Assembly: GCA_001275005.1 (NCBI GenBank)
Contig: JWZX01002881.1
Location: forward strand, 23,022 to 87,021
Direction: 5' to 3'
Length of the DNA stretch: 64,000 nucleotides
From: Chrysochromulina tobinii
Taxonomy: Eukaryota > Haptophyta > Prymnesiales > Chrysochromulinaceae
In this document: positions 49,529 to 59,693 of the stretch, piece by piece
How positions within the stretch are numbered: position 1 is the first letter of the stretch
Layout of the letters: each line of letters starts with the position of its first letter
Translations under genes and position numbers: made by a program
Notes under the pieces: model-generated
Database searches by the model: none
What the model was told of the DNA's origin: nothing
The model's input: the letters and a program-made list of their open reading frames with translations, nothing else

Positions 49529-49917
49529 GCTGAGACGTTCGGACCTTCCTGCCGTTTTTCTCCGGATGTGTGAACCAATGGCCTTGTGTGAACGTTAACA
49601 CGTCCAACCAGTGCTACAGCACTGTTGCCTTGTGTGAGCCAACTTGTGAACCCTTTTTTTCTCACAAACAGCCGAGTCGACGCACATCTTCCGGAGCGGA
49701 ATCCATTGCGAAATTCATTTCCCGGAAGGACGGGCCAAGTTTGTGGACGTGGGGGGGCCGACACGAGAGAAAGGTGCTGGCGGTGGGTGTCAATTTTGGG
49801 GGGCGTCCGGAAACCACCCCCCCCTGACTGTGGACGTCGATCTCGGCAAGGAAATTGGATGCAGGCATTTTTCACATAATGGAATGCCTACGCGCAATCT
49901 GCCACACTCAAATAGGA
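49529..49917. other. Intergenic, no gene seen
   Basis: Spacer between two minus-strand genes; a G-rich run lies near 49750-49825. Confidence 0.5.
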
Positions 49918-51699
49918 TCAAATACACGCGAGTACTTCATTTACTGTCTTAAGTGCGCGCTCCAGGTCCTCCTGCGCCTGGTTACTCGCCGGCGGCGGCG
50001 GCGGCGGCGGTCTATGAAGACTGTCCACGAAAGGTGTTGCGGTGAGCATGCCGGAGGAAGCGAAATGGGAGAGCAAAAATTGTGGGTTGCTGCAAGGTGC
50101 GCCCTTCATAATTGCTGACCAAACACCCAGCGGCGGCGGAGAATATGCTTTGGGCACACTGGGCGGCGGATTGACGTGACGGGCGTTCAGGGCATCCTTG
50201 AGCTCATGGTACTCGATCCAGCCGCTGCCGTCTTCATCCATACTGTTGAAGAGGGCATCGATCTGGCTCTTGGGCGCGTCGTAGCCCAAGGCCGCAATCG
50301 CCTTTCGGAACTCGTGCTTGTCGACGGCGCCGTTCCCGTCGTCGTCCCACTCGCGGAACAAGTCGATCAGCTTGGCGCCGTGCTCGTTCAGCACCTTCTT
50401 GAGCTGCTCCTGCACGCTCGTGCCCGAGCGAGCCGTGAGCTTCACCGCAGCAGGCAGCGCAGCGACGCGCGCCGAGACGTAGTTCGCGTTCACATTCTTT
50501 GCGGTGAGCTTCGCATCTCGGCCGGTGTCGCGCTGCGACGGAGCTCGTTTGAGGTTGCGCTTCGCCAGATCGGCGCCTGCACCCTTGCGCAGCATCATGT
50601 TGAGCTCCGCGTACTCGAGCGCACCCGAGCCGTCCTCGTCCAAAGAGTCAAAGACTGCGTCCGTGTCCTCTTTCTCGATCTTGAAGCCAAGGGCGTTCAC
50701 CGCCTTGTAGAACTCCTTCTTGTCTATGGTGCCGCTCTTGTCATCGTCCCACGCACGGAACAGGTCCACGACGCGGCTCGACGAGCGCATCAAAGAGTCC
50801 TTGAGCGACCACTGCAGGTACTCGTTCATGTCGATGAAGCCGCTACCGTCTACATCGAGGGCGTTAAAGCGGGTCTTAAGCTCTTCATCTGGGATCTTGC
50901 CCACCTCGCGATCGCGCACGAACGCACAGAACTCTTTGAAATCAAGCTTCTTGTCATTGTTCGCATCGGCGGCGTCGCGGTCGGCCGCATTCAACCTCAT
51001 GCCTGTTGCAAAGTCAATCTCGCCCGATCCGGCCACGTCCTCGGACTCGGCCGCGACGCTGTAGAGACTCTTGGCGCTTGGGGGAGACGTGAGTAGCGCC
51101 ACGCTTGAGGGGCTCGCCGACAAGTTGCTTGCCGACGCTGTCGGCTTCGGCGGTGATCGCCAAGTGACGAACCCCTGCGGTGCCACGTTGAAGCCAGCGG
51201 AGACCTTCTGGGGACCGGTCCCAAGAGGGACGAGACCCTTTTCCTTCATCCATGCCTGGCCGAGATCGCGTTGCTGCTGGCGCCACGTTTCGACTTCTGC
51301 CTTGATCTTGGCGATGCGCCGAGCATCTTGCTCAAGTCGCTCCTTTGATGGGGTTTTCATGCGCAACGCTGAGACAGGGATAGGAGGCGGTCGACTGCCT
51401 GGAGAATTGGCGAGCCACGCAGAGCTGGGCCTAGAAGGCGTCGAGGTTTTCGGGCGCACATCACCACCACCCTTTCCATTCCGATGGAGATTTGGTGCAG
51501 ACATTGGTCGAGTAAGGCGAGTTGTGGGAGACAACAAGGTTGATGAATCCCATGGGCGATCCCGGTTGCTTTGATTCAGGATCTGTTTATGCTCTTGAGC
51601 GGCATTTTTCTCTGCGGTGGAGACGGGGGGTGGCCGCAGGAGACTGCGCCCGGGGATCGAGGATTGGAAGAAGATTATTTCGGAGGGAGGACTCGACAT
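49918..51699 (-). CDS. Protein with six EF-hands (Ca2+-binding)
   Basis: 593 residues from the ATG at 51699; upstream frame has no ATG. TGA stop. The N-terminal third is Ser/Pro-rich with a charged helix (KERLEQDARRIAKIKAEVETWRQQQ). EF-hand loops follow in three pairs: DANNDKKLDFKE, DVDGSGFIDMNE; DDDKSGTIDKKE, DEDGSGALEYAE; DDDGNGAVDKHE, DEDGSGWIEYHE. All have acidic residues at positions 1, 3 and 12, so most should bind Ca2+. Pairs 2 and 3 share a longer repeat (LFRxWDDDxxGxxDKxEFxKAxxALG). A Pro run and a helical tail end the protein. It is a calmodulin-like sensor of unknown target; the Ser/Pro N-terminus recalls flagellar EF-hand proteins, which is an inference. Confidence 0.85.
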   Translation of the reverse strand: MSSPPSEIIFFQSSIPGRSLLRPPPVSTAEKNAAQEHKQILNQSNRDRPWDSSTLLSPTTRLTRPMSAPNLHRNGKGGGDVRPKTSTPSRPSSAWLANSPGSRPPPIPVSALRMKTPSKERLEQDARRIAKIKAEVETWRQQQRDLGQAWMKEKGLVPLGTGPQKVSAGFNVAPQGFVTWRSPPKPTASASNLSASPSSVALLTSPPSAKSLYSVAAESEDVAGSGEIDFATGMRLNAADRDAADANNDKKLDFKEFCAFVRDREVGKIPDEELKTRFNALDVDGSGFIDMNEYLQWSLKDSLMRSSSRVVDLFRAWDDDKSGTIDKKEFYKAVNALGFKIEKEDTDAVFDSLDEDGSGALEYAELNMMLRKGAGADLAKRNLKRAPSQRDTGRDAKLTAKNVNANYVSARVAALPAAVKLTARSGTSVQEQLKKVLNEHGAKLIDLFREWDDDGNGAVDKHEFRKAIAALGYDAPKSQIDALFNSMDEDGSGWIEYHELKDALNARHVNPPPSVPKAYSPPPLGVWSAIMKGAPCSNPQFLLSHFASSGMLTATPFVDSLHRPPPPPPPASNQAQEDLERALKTVNEVLACI

Positions 51700-51935
51700 G
51701 TGCAAGGTGGACAGTCCGCACCGCGAGTCCGGGGCGGCGTTTCGAAACGCTTTTTTGCTGAAACCGCTGGTGCGGTGCACGTGGGATCACACAAACAACC
51801 TCAGAACCGAACCGACTCACACCGACGCACGCGCACGTCGACCAAGCCGAACACCGCACGGGACGCGGCGGCCGGCTCAAGAGCAACCGCGACCGGAGCC
51901 CGTCGCGGCGCCTCACTTGCCCTTCCCGCGGCCGG

Positions 51936-51943
51936 TACATGTA
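51936..51943. promoter_or_regulatory. TACATGTA palindrome in a divergent promoter region
   Basis: Exact copy between the divergent starts at 51699 and 52203, followed by GTATAC. Confidence 0.4.
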
Positions 51944-51977
51944 TGTATACACGTGATTTCTAACACATCCGGGGACC

Positions 51978-52064
51978 GTACCGGCTCCCCCCGGTGTCTT
52001 TTTACCGGTAAAAAGACACCGGGGGGAGCAAGACCGGTAAAAAGACACCGGGGGGAGCCGGTAC
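51978..52064. repeat. Nested perfect palindromes (46 bp inside a 31-bp inverted pair)
   Basis: 51984-52029 is a perfect 46-bp palindrome centred on ACCGGT. Its right half is repeated, so 51978-52008 and 52034-52064 also form a 31-bp perfect inverted repeat. The core word is CCGGTAAAAAGACACCGG. It lies in the spacer of a divergent gene pair, 139 bp before the ATG at 52203. Confidence 0.85.
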
Positions 52065-52202
52065 TGTGTGTGTACCCGGTACCCGCGGTAGCACACACAC
52101 GAGCGAGCGACGTCGGCGAGCGTCTCGACGCGGCTGCAGACGCTGTGCCGATTCCTGACTCCGACGAAGTGAAGGAATCCTGTACGGTCCCATCTCCAGG
52201 AA

Positions 52203-54269
52203 ATGGACATCGACGATGGCCTGATCGAACCGGGGGACCTCCTCGACTTCCTCGGTGATGACTCGGGATCCCAGGCCAGCGGAGGATTCATCTGGACGCC
52301 GTGTGGCTACGTGCTAATGTCCGAGGAGGGCCAGCGGTGGATGATGCGGGAAGATAAGCTGGCGATCCAGCTAAACGTGCGCATGCAACGCATCCCCCCT
52401 TCGACCTCCGATGCGGCCGGATCCACCTTCCGATGGCATAAGAATTGCGTGCTGCCGGGCATGCGCATCTCCGTCGAGAGCTACGCGGGCACGTCTTTGG
52501 AGGGCGCGGCGGTGATGATCAGCGCAGTGGTGGTGGACGCTTTGAGCAACTCGGCGCGCAGCGTGGGCCTCACCGGCACGTACCTCCGTCCACTCGTCAA
52601 CCGCGAATGCACCTTCGCCTCGCTCTCGTTCCGCACGACATCTTGGAACCTGCCAGGCCGGCCTCGGTTGCACATCATGGCGTCACTCCTGCTGCGGAGC
52701 CACGAGGCTGAGAGGCCGAACAGCGGGCTCTCGTCGGTGGTGCCCGCGGCCGAGAGCGCGCGGGAGACCTTTGAAATCGCGTGCTCCACCCTCTCGCCCG
52801 CCCTCACCGTCGACGCACGCAAGCGGCACAGCTCCAAGGCGACCCAACCTACGATCGATGCGGGCGCTGGCTCGAGCGGCGTTGCAGCTTTGTCAGAGGG
52901 GAGCGTCGTGACGGCCGAAGTGCAGGCATCGTCAGCGTCGCCGATGACGACGGCGGTCCTCCCGTTCGCGCCGCATCTGCTCGAGGCGACCCTACACAAG
53001 GTGGGAAAGGACTCTGCCGTTCCAATCGAGAATTCGCTCGATGGGCTACGCAATTATCTGAGTGCACTCAACATCCGGAACAAGTGCAAGCACCCGCTTT
53101 TCCTCGCGCTGCGCTTCGACTCGTGCATCGGGCTGCTATACGACTCGACGAGCGTGCGCAACCCCGCCGGGGATGACGACGCATTCTACATGATGATGGG
53201 CGCCATTGGGGGCGACGGCGGTAGGGGGGCGACGAGCTGCGGCCACAGCCAGACGGGATTCGCGCCCTTCGTGCTCGCGGTCAAGGATCATCATCACGGG
53301 GATGGCGTCGCGTGCAAGCGCACCGACTGCCCCATCCGGCTGTCTGCGGGTATCACGCTGCCCCACCACTCCGGCCTGCCGGCCAGCTACTTGATGCTCT
53401 GTGACCAGCAGGTGTCGGCGCTGCGCAAGACCTACTGCCGCCTGTACTGCAAGCACGTCCCATCGCCGTACCACACACGTGTGCCCGTGCCCTCGCTCGC
53501 CGGGGTGGGCACCTGCGTGCCCTCGCCGGGAAAGCTGCCCGTCCCGCCGATCTGCCACACGTGCCACTCACCGCATCTCGGTGAACCTCCATCAAGCGAG
53601 GATCAGGATTTGCAAGCCGCCCAGCGGTATGCGAAAGACATGCTCGCCACCGCGCGCCAGATGGGCGCCAACATCGCTGCAAGCGATGCGTCGGCCGCCG
53701 ATGGCGCCGAGGGCGAGCACTCGTGCCCGGAGCGCGAATGGCAGATGTCGCTGCGCATCCTCGTCGAGGCCCTCTCGATGCACTGCCGCACGAAGTCTCC
53801 CGACGAGATCGTCGCCTTCATGCATGATGAGCTCGTGAGCTCGGGCAAACGGCTCTCCAACGGCTGCTCCGACGTAGGCAGCCCCAGCGGCAAGAGCGGC
53901 GCGGCTGGCCCCAAGACCCCCTTGAGGCATCCTAGTGGCGCCGAGGGCTTCGACGGCACCACCTCCGCCAACGTCGTTGATGGCGTGCCCATGGCCTGGA
54001 TCCCTAAGTTGGCAGACGATCACGGACAGCTGAGTGAGAGGGAACGCATCAATACCCCAAGCGCAGAGCGCGCGCTCACGCACGAGAACACTCTGATGCA
54101 CTACGATCACGCGCACGCGCACACGTCCACTTGCTGCGACGACCCGCTGCATGGCCATCAGGAGATGGATGTGATGAGCCCCGCGGACGAAGCGTCGTTC
54201 TGGGACAGCTTGGTGCACAATCACATGCACTCCAAGAGCGAGCTCGAGGATGCTTGGGGTGAGCCTTAA
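52203..54269 (+). CDS. Unknown protein, possible Ig-like/Rel-type DNA-binding fold
   Basis: 688 residues, single exon, TAA stop. An acidic N-terminus (MDIDDGLIEPGDLLDFLGDD) could be an activation-type segment. Residues about 45-175 are beta-rich, with LTGTYLRPLVNRECTFASLSFRTTSWN followed by PRLHIMASLLL. The FRTTSWN block resembles proteins in algae and oomycetes suspected to carry Rel/NDT80-like beta-sandwich DNA-binding domains; this is recall, not proof. A middle region with NYLSALNIRNKCKHPLFLALR and paired CxxxC/HCxxC cysteines (CRLYCKHVPSP, PPICHTCHSPH) may bind zinc. The C-terminus is His/Asp/Ser-rich. A transcription-factor role is a guess. Confidence 0.6.
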   Translation: MDIDDGLIEPGDLLDFLGDDSGSQASGGFIWTPCGYVLMSEEGQRWMMREDKLAIQLNVRMQRIPPSTSDAAGSTFRWHKNCVLPGMRISVESYAGTSLEGAAVMISAVVVDALSNSARSVGLTGTYLRPLVNRECTFASLSFRTTSWNLPGRPRLHIMASLLLRSHEAERPNSGLSSVVPAAESARETFEIACSTLSPALTVDARKRHSSKATQPTIDAGAGSSGVAALSEGSVVTAEVQASSASPMTTAVLPFAPHLLEATLHKVGKDSAVPIENSLDGLRNYLSALNIRNKCKHPLFLALRFDSCIGLLYDSTSVRNPAGDDDAFYMMMGAIGGDGGRGATSCGHSQTGFAPFVLAVKDHHHGDGVACKRTDCPIRLSAGITLPHHSGLPASYLMLCDQQVSALRKTYCRLYCKHVPSPYHTRVPVPSLAGVGTCVPSPGKLPVPPICHTCHSPHLGEPPSSEDQDLQAAQRYAKDMLATARQMGANIAASDASAADGAEGEHSCPEREWQMSLRILVEALSMHCRTKSPDEIVAFMHDELVSSGKRLSNGCSDVGSPSGKSGAAGPKTPLRHPSGAEGFDGTTSANVVDGVPMAWIPKLADDHGQLSERERINTPSAERALTHENTLMHYDHAHAHTSTCCDDPLHGHQEMDVMSPADEASFWDSLVHNHMHSKSELEDAWGEP

Positions 54270-55644
54270 GGGGGCGGTTGGGGTGAGGGCGCTTAGAGCA
54301 CGCAGCAGCTCTCGTCTCCATCTTGCTCTTGACGAATCGGCCTGCCTAATCTGAGACGTCCCGGCGAGGCGAGAGAGGGAGAGAGGGGATCGGATCGACA
54401 TTGGCGTAGATGCACTCGCTACCACGAGAGGATGGCGAGCCGATTGAGCAGGATCATGATGCGATGGTCATGGTGCGTAAGTAGTAAGTAAGCAAAACAT
54501 GCCAACAGGCCGAGCGCGTACACGTGGCGAGGGGGGTACCCAGGCATGTACAAAGCGCGTGTACACGCCGTGCTTACCGCGTGTACGGTGCTTCAGCAGT
54601 CGAGTTCTCGAGAGTTGGAACTGACGAAATCCGGTCAGTCAACGATGGTGCGGTGCAGGGACGAGGCGTGGCCGTTGTGCATAAACTGTCCGTCCGCCAT
54701 CCTCTTTCGTTTTCACAAAGGTCCTCCGTGACCGTGTATCGGCCACGCCCCCCCCGGGCCTGCATGTCGCCATGTCCCGCGGCTGCGGCGCCCCCGCCCG
54801 TGTGACGCCCGGTCGCCGGCGTGGCCAGTTTGGTGACGGCATGGCTCCAGAGAAAAAGATCCGGTTCTGTCCGGTTGAGTCTAGAGAAAGGAATGTTTGC
54901 CACGGAGATAATGACGTAACCGTCATCGACCATGGCATCCAGTACTGTACGCAGTATCGTTCTCTCGCCTGTGCGACAGGCTGTGGAACAACAAAGATAT
55001 CTCCAAAAAGATATCTCCACAAAGATATACACACCGTACCCGTATTGTAGATTCGAGCATGCCGGATGCACGATTAGAGCGCTGAAATGTTCGAGCATCG
55101 TGCATGGTCGAAAAGGCGATGGCCCGCTGATCGTGCATGGTCATAAGGCGCTCTCGTATGGGCCACTGATGCTGACGCCGCAGCGCCTGAAACTGTGCCC
55201 ACGTTGCAGCAATGAAGATGGCTACAATGAGGATGGCAACGCAAGTAACGCTCGCGATATACCGCCGCACGATCCATGCTGCCACCATCGTGCTGTGGAG
55301 AAGAACTCGTCGAGTGAAATGATGGTGCCCTCTGGCCCCATCGTCGGCATCTCACCGCGCTGAGTAGGATACACCAGGAGGCTGCCCCTGGTGTTGCACG
55401 ATGTATTTGTAGACAATGTATCCAAGCACGATGATGAACACGGCCCTCATTGCACGCACATGCGGTGGAACTGTGTAAAAGACGACCTGCACCATGCTGT
55501 TCCGAAGGTGGCGACCGTGACGTCATTTCGTCAGAAACTTTCTGAAGTCGAGCACTTGCTGCCACACCAGCACTGAAAGCTTCGGCTCACGGTACGAGAT
55601 TCTCCCGGGGGTTTTCACGCGGATCTTCACGGCGTTCCAGAACG
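54270..55644. other. 1.4-kb spacer, no confident gene; one possible small membrane ORF
   Basis: A minus-strand ATG near 55491 opens a 46-codon frame ending near 55353, with a good membrane helix (AVFIIVLGYIVYKYIV) after a basic segment. Other minus frames nearby also encode a hydrophobic helix (CVAILIVAIFIAATWA, about 55210-55250). Could be an unrecognised spliced gene. A TGACGTCA palindrome lies at 55517-55524. Confidence 0.25.
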
Positions 55645-57537
55645 ATGGCCGCGGCTGGGACGCCGAGCGGCTCTGTGCCTCCCTCGACGTGGCGCCACGA
55701 GATGTCTTGGCAATCGGCGACGCGTCGAGCGCCACCGTCGCCCAAGATCAAGGTCGCCGCCTTCTCACAAGTAGTGATAAGTTCTCCGGAAGCGCGCATG
55801 GCTCGGCAGGCTGCGCTCCGCCGGGTGAGTCTTGAGAGAAAACGGCGCAGCGCAATGGAAGAACGCGAGACAAAGCTCGCGGAGGCCGCTCAACTCGCGC
55901 TGCGCAACACTGAGCACGTGGGTTTCAAGGTGCGCCAGTTGTTTGAGCAGCACGCCGCTCTCACACTCCGCGATGAGGCGGTGCAAGCGCACCTCTCACG
56001 CACAGAGCACATGGACCAGCACCGCATGGCCTGGGCTCGCTCGAACGGCATCGCATCGGCCGACCCGTGGCGTCCACCCGGGCATGATCGCGATCCGTAC
56101 GCGGCCGTACGCGGGACCAACGCGAGCAGCCGCGCGTCGAGGCAGCTTCCGCTTCCGCGGCGCTCCTCGTCCGCGTTCCAGCCGCACACGGCGGCGCGCC
56201 GGCTGTGGTGCTCACCCTCATCCGCGTGCCGCGGACCCGCCCTCTCGACAACTACGTGGCCGACGGGCGCGGCGCCGGCGCACCCGAGCGCTCCGCAGGT
56301 GCCGCAGGTTTGCCGACGAATGACGGCGCAACCCGCCGACGATTGCAGCCGACGATTGGAGCCGACGATTGCAGCGGCGCTCGCAAGTGCAGACGCGGCG
56401 GTTAGCCTCGTCGATCTACTCATGACGAGAATGGATGGACGGATGGATGGCGAGGCGGCGACGGTGGCAAAGCGAGCAACGACGGCGCGAGCAACGGCGG
56501 CCTTCGCACCAGCAGCGGCGGCGCAGTTGCCGGCGCAGTTACCGGCGTCGGTGCCAATGCTGCCACCAGTGCCTCCGCCTGCGCCGTCGCCCGCGCCGCT
56601 GCTGCCGCCTCACACGTCAGTGCTGCAGTGTACCGGCCAGTTGGCAGGGGACATCGTGCTTGGAGGCTTGTCGGCGCTGCAGCAGGGGGCACACCGAGCA
56701 TCGCACAGGGTGCAGGCCGATGACGAAGCATCGCATAGGAGGGTGCAGGCCGATGACGAACTCTTGGCCATCGTGGAGGCGGGCGCAGGCGGCGGCGGCG
56801 GGCATGGCTCGGGCGCGGCAAGTTTGGACGGATGGACGGACGGAGGGCATGCCTTGGCGCGAGGGTTTAGCACAGGTTCGGCTGATGCGGCAGGGTATGT
56901 GGCAGGCGACGATGAGGACTTCGGCGCCGCGGGCATTTCTGCCGAGTCGACGGACGATGAAGATCACAAGCCTTCACATCAGGAGTATGAGCTTCCATCG
57001 GCGGCGGCGTCTTCGTCGGCGTCCGCGATGGCGGCGGAGGGAGTGGGGTGGCTGCAGGAGATTGACCGGTATGCCTCCGAGGCCGTGAATAAAGTGCTTG
57101 AGGCGGCCCCGCCTCACCGCGCCGGCATGAGTACTTGTAGGCTGCCCGACCTGTCTCAAGTCGCCAATGAGAAGAGGCGGTGGCTTGTGGGTCAGGCGGA
57201 GAAAGCCAAGCGAGCAATGGCGGCGGAGGCGGCGGCGACGGCGGCGGCGGCATCGACAGCGACAGACCCGCCAGTCGTGAGCATCACTCACTCGGGCAGC
57301 AACGGCTCCGTCCGCTGCCCGAGCCCCAACACCCCCGCACGCCCCCCAAGCCCCCCCGACCTCCGCAGCCCCCCCAGCCCCCACAGCCGCCGGACCATGG
57401 TAACTAACATTACCGAACGCATGTCTTCGCATCTGGCCGACGCCAGTGCTCCGCCGCCTGCTTCACGCTACGGATCACGGCCCGCCTCAGCCGCCTCCAC
57501 GCCGTCGCTGTCGGTGTCGCCCGATCGGTTTGGGTGA
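55645..57537 (+). CDS. Unknown low-complexity protein with helical N-terminus
   Basis: 630 residues, TGA stop. The ordered part seems limited to about residues 45-135 (ARMARQAALRRVSLERKRRSAMEERETKLAEAAQLALRN..., VRQLFEQHAALTLRDEAVQAHLSR), a charged helical segment, and to 480-530 (GVGWLQEIDRYASEAVNKVLEA; ANEKRRWLVGQAEKAKRAMA). The rest is Ala/Pro/Ser/Gly-rich. An imperfect duplication (ASHRVQADDE/ASHRRVQADDE) is visible. No membrane segment or domain recognised. The frame is long and plus-strand bias is fair, but opposite-strand frames are also long, so confidence is moderate. Confidence 0.5.
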   Translation: MAAAGTPSGSVPPSTWRHEMSWQSATRRAPPSPKIKVAAFSQVVISSPEARMARQAALRRVSLERKRRSAMEERETKLAEAAQLALRNTEHVGFKVRQLFEQHAALTLRDEAVQAHLSRTEHMDQHRMAWARSNGIASADPWRPPGHDRDPYAAVRGTNASSRASRQLPLPRRSSSAFQPHTAARRLWCSPSSACRGPALSTTTWPTGAAPAHPSAPQVPQVCRRMTAQPADDCSRRLEPTIAAALASADAAVSLVDLLMTRMDGRMDGEAATVAKRATTARATAAFAPAAAAQLPAQLPASVPMLPPVPPPAPSPAPLLPPHTSVLQCTGQLAGDIVLGGLSALQQGAHRASHRVQADDEASHRRVQADDELLAIVEAGAGGGGGHGSGAASLDGWTDGGHALARGFSTGSADAAGYVAGDDEDFGAAGISAESTDDEDHKPSHQEYELPSAAASSSASAMAAEGVGWLQEIDRYASEAVNKVLEAAPPHRAGMSTCRLPDLSQVANEKRRWLVGQAEKAKRAMAAEAAATAAAASTATDPPVVSITHSGSNGSVRCPSPNTPARPPSPPDLRSPPSPHSRRTMVTNITERMSSHLADASAPPPASRYGSRPASAASTPSLSVSPDRFG

Positions 57538-57987
57538 CGGTTTGCGCTTTTACTGCTTGTTCGCTCCGCTTCTGTCGACGCGCTGTCGCGGTGCCGGTGG
57601 CCGCCACAGTGGACCAGTGCCGCGCCCTTGCGTTGAGGGTGGTGTCGCGTAACGGGTGTTCGGTATTGCTGTATGCGTACCGACTATGAGCCGACGCCGC
57701 TATGCTAATCGAATCCTAATGCTTTCCGATCCGACATCCCGTCGCCCGTCGGGACGAAATCGCGTGTACGACAGAGAAATTTCGTCGAGACGTGTAGCGT
57801 AGTGCCTGTTGTGTGGCGACAACAGGCAGTCAGCCCAAGTGGGCTGCAGCGAGCAGCATGCCGTGCAGGCCCGCCGACGAGACCAACCGACACCCGACCT
57901 CCACCCCAGCCGAGGACGAGACGATCAAGCCCCTCCCCAAGCCCCTACCGCTTGCCCTCCCGCGTCGTCCGCAATCATGTCCGCAAT
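57538..57987. other. Convergent intergenic spacer, no gene seen
   Basis: 3' flanks of two converging genes. Nothing recognised. Confidence 0.5.
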
Positions 57988-59412
57988 TCACCGCGCGGCT
58001 CCCGCTGGAGTTCTGGCTTCTTGCCTTATTCTTGCCTCTGAGCTTGTGGCCGCCATCGAGGCCGCCAAGTGGGCTCGCAGCGGGTCCGGTGCCACTTGGA
58101 AATTCCTTAGCCCACCAGGAAGCCGCTTCGGGGGCTCATACTTCAGAAGGGGCACCCGGTCCGCTGTCCACCCGTACTCGAGGAGGAAGGCGCGGTAAGC
58201 ACGGCGTGCCTTGGTTGCGTCGTCGATGTAGAAGAAGGCTTCTATGACCGAAGGCAGCAACTGCTCCCAAACGCGAGTGGCGACAACGACCTCATTGCAT
58301 ACCCCTGGTTGCGCCATATGCATGCGGAGCATCTTGTCAAGTGCCGAAGGCGAGTAGGCCGTTATGAGTCGGCACGCGGCGGCGATGCTAATCTCTTGCG
58401 TGCCCCCGTCAGAGGCGAACGAGCACTCAATGGGGACGGAGCTCCGTAGAATGATGCCACCCTCGCGATTAAATGGCGTGGGCGAGCCGTCCTTGTTGAG
58501 GATCGAAAACGAGGCATGGTCGTAACGCCCGTTGCACCAGCCCGTGCGACACGGTGCATAGCCCCGGTCCCCCGCATCCCAATCCTCAAGCCCGTCAAAT
58601 TGATGCACGAGAACCCCAGCCTCGTTCAGGTCATTGGACGGCCTGCCGCGCTGAAAGCGGGCGTTGATGGAGTTGGCCGTCGCACGCTCATACGGTGGTG
58701 GCGGCGGCGGCTGGAGAGGCGGCAGAGACGGAGGCGGCAGAGGCGGCGGCGGCGGCGGAGGAGGAGGAGGAGGAGGCAGAGGCAGAGGCAGAGGCGGGCT
58801 AGGTGATGGTGGCGGGCCCGTTGGCTCGCCAGGCGGAGCGGGCGGAGCGGGCGGTGGCAGCGGAGGCGGCCGAGGGAACAGTGATGGCCATCGATACGAT
58901 GGAGGTGATGCTGCTTGGACACCTGGCGGCAGCTGCAGCGACGGAGTCGAAGCGAGCAGCATCGATTGCCGCATCGTGCTACCAGTACCCTTCTCCTCAG
59001 CCATCGCGGGATATGTGGCCGCGATCAGCACCAGATTGAGTAGCACTGCAAGCGCCAGCACGCTCGTCCTACACGTAGGAGGAGGAGGAGTAGCTTCGGT
59101 CTTGGACTCATTGTCGTTAACCCACGGGCTGTCGTCAATGCCGATCGGACTGCCTGTCGATCGGACTACCCAACAGCGCCAGGACTGGCCAGCAGCGCCC
59201 GCATCACACTCATCATTGCATTCATCAACTGCGTGCGTGATACGCGAGATATCTTTCTCGCGCCTTGGCTTCCTTGAGGGCTTCGAGCACGTGCTTCTTG
59301 CAGAGGACTTGACGTGTCTGCCGACAGCAGCCTTTGAACGCCCTGGCTTCCTCAATGGTTCCAGGTGCGTCTTCGTCGCAAGGTCGGATTCGGAGTCATC
59401 GTCACTCGCCAT
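57988..59412 (-). CDS. Type II membrane protein with Pro-rich stalk and lumenal/extracellular domain
   Basis: 474 residues from the ATG at 59412 (MASDDDSESD), TGA stop. A basic cytosolic N-terminus with KPSRKPRREK is followed by a single membrane helix (SVLALAVLLNLVLIAATYPA, about residues 115-135). Then comes a Pro-rich stalk dominated by PPP and PLPLP, and a C-terminal domain of about 230 residues with paired Cys (APCRTGWCNG, PIECSFASDG, AACRLIT, GVCNEVV). Architecture is typical of Golgi or cell-surface type II proteins with a rod-like stalk. The C-terminal domain ends with a YRAFLLEYGWTADRVPLLKY block that I cannot assign; a glycan-active enzyme is possible from layout only. Confidence 0.65.
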   Translation of the reverse strand: MASDDDSESDLATKTHLEPLRKPGRSKAAVGRHVKSSARSTCSKPSRKPRREKDISRITHAVDECNDECDAGAAGQSWRCWVVRSTGSPIGIDDSPWVNDNESKTEATPPPPTCRTSVLALAVLLNLVLIAATYPAMAEEKGTGSTMRQSMLLASTPSLQLPPGVQAASPPSYRWPSLFPRPPPLPPPAPPAPPGEPTGPPPSPSPPLPLPLPPPPPPPPPPPPLPPPSLPPLQPPPPPPYERATANSINARFQRGRPSNDLNEAGVLVHQFDGLEDWDAGDRGYAPCRTGWCNGRYDHASFSILNKDGSPTPFNREGGIILRSSVPIECSFASDGGTQEISIAAACRLITAYSPSALDKMLRMHMAQPGVCNEVVVATRVWEQLLPSVIEAFFYIDDATKARRAYRAFLLEYGWTADRVPLLKYEPPKRLPGGLRNFQVAPDPLRAHLAASMAATSSEARIRQEARTPAGAAR

Positions 59413-59693
59413 TTGCTGAAGCCTGTGCTGGGCCCGTAGCACCTGTATTTTCTATCTGCCCATATTTTTTGCACACAACGCGACAAAAGCGACGACAAAC
59501 AGACATACGGAGAACCGCTCATATGCATGCATAAAAGATGATTGCGAAATGATTGGAGCAGCCTTCGAGGCCGCAGCTGGAGGGCCACAATTTGCCGTTC
59601 GCGTGTGCATGCTTTCTGGGTGCACACCTCTGTGTGTGTATCGCGTTTATTTTTGGATTTCCACGACTTTTGGAAGCGGCCGCGCTGTCGCAG

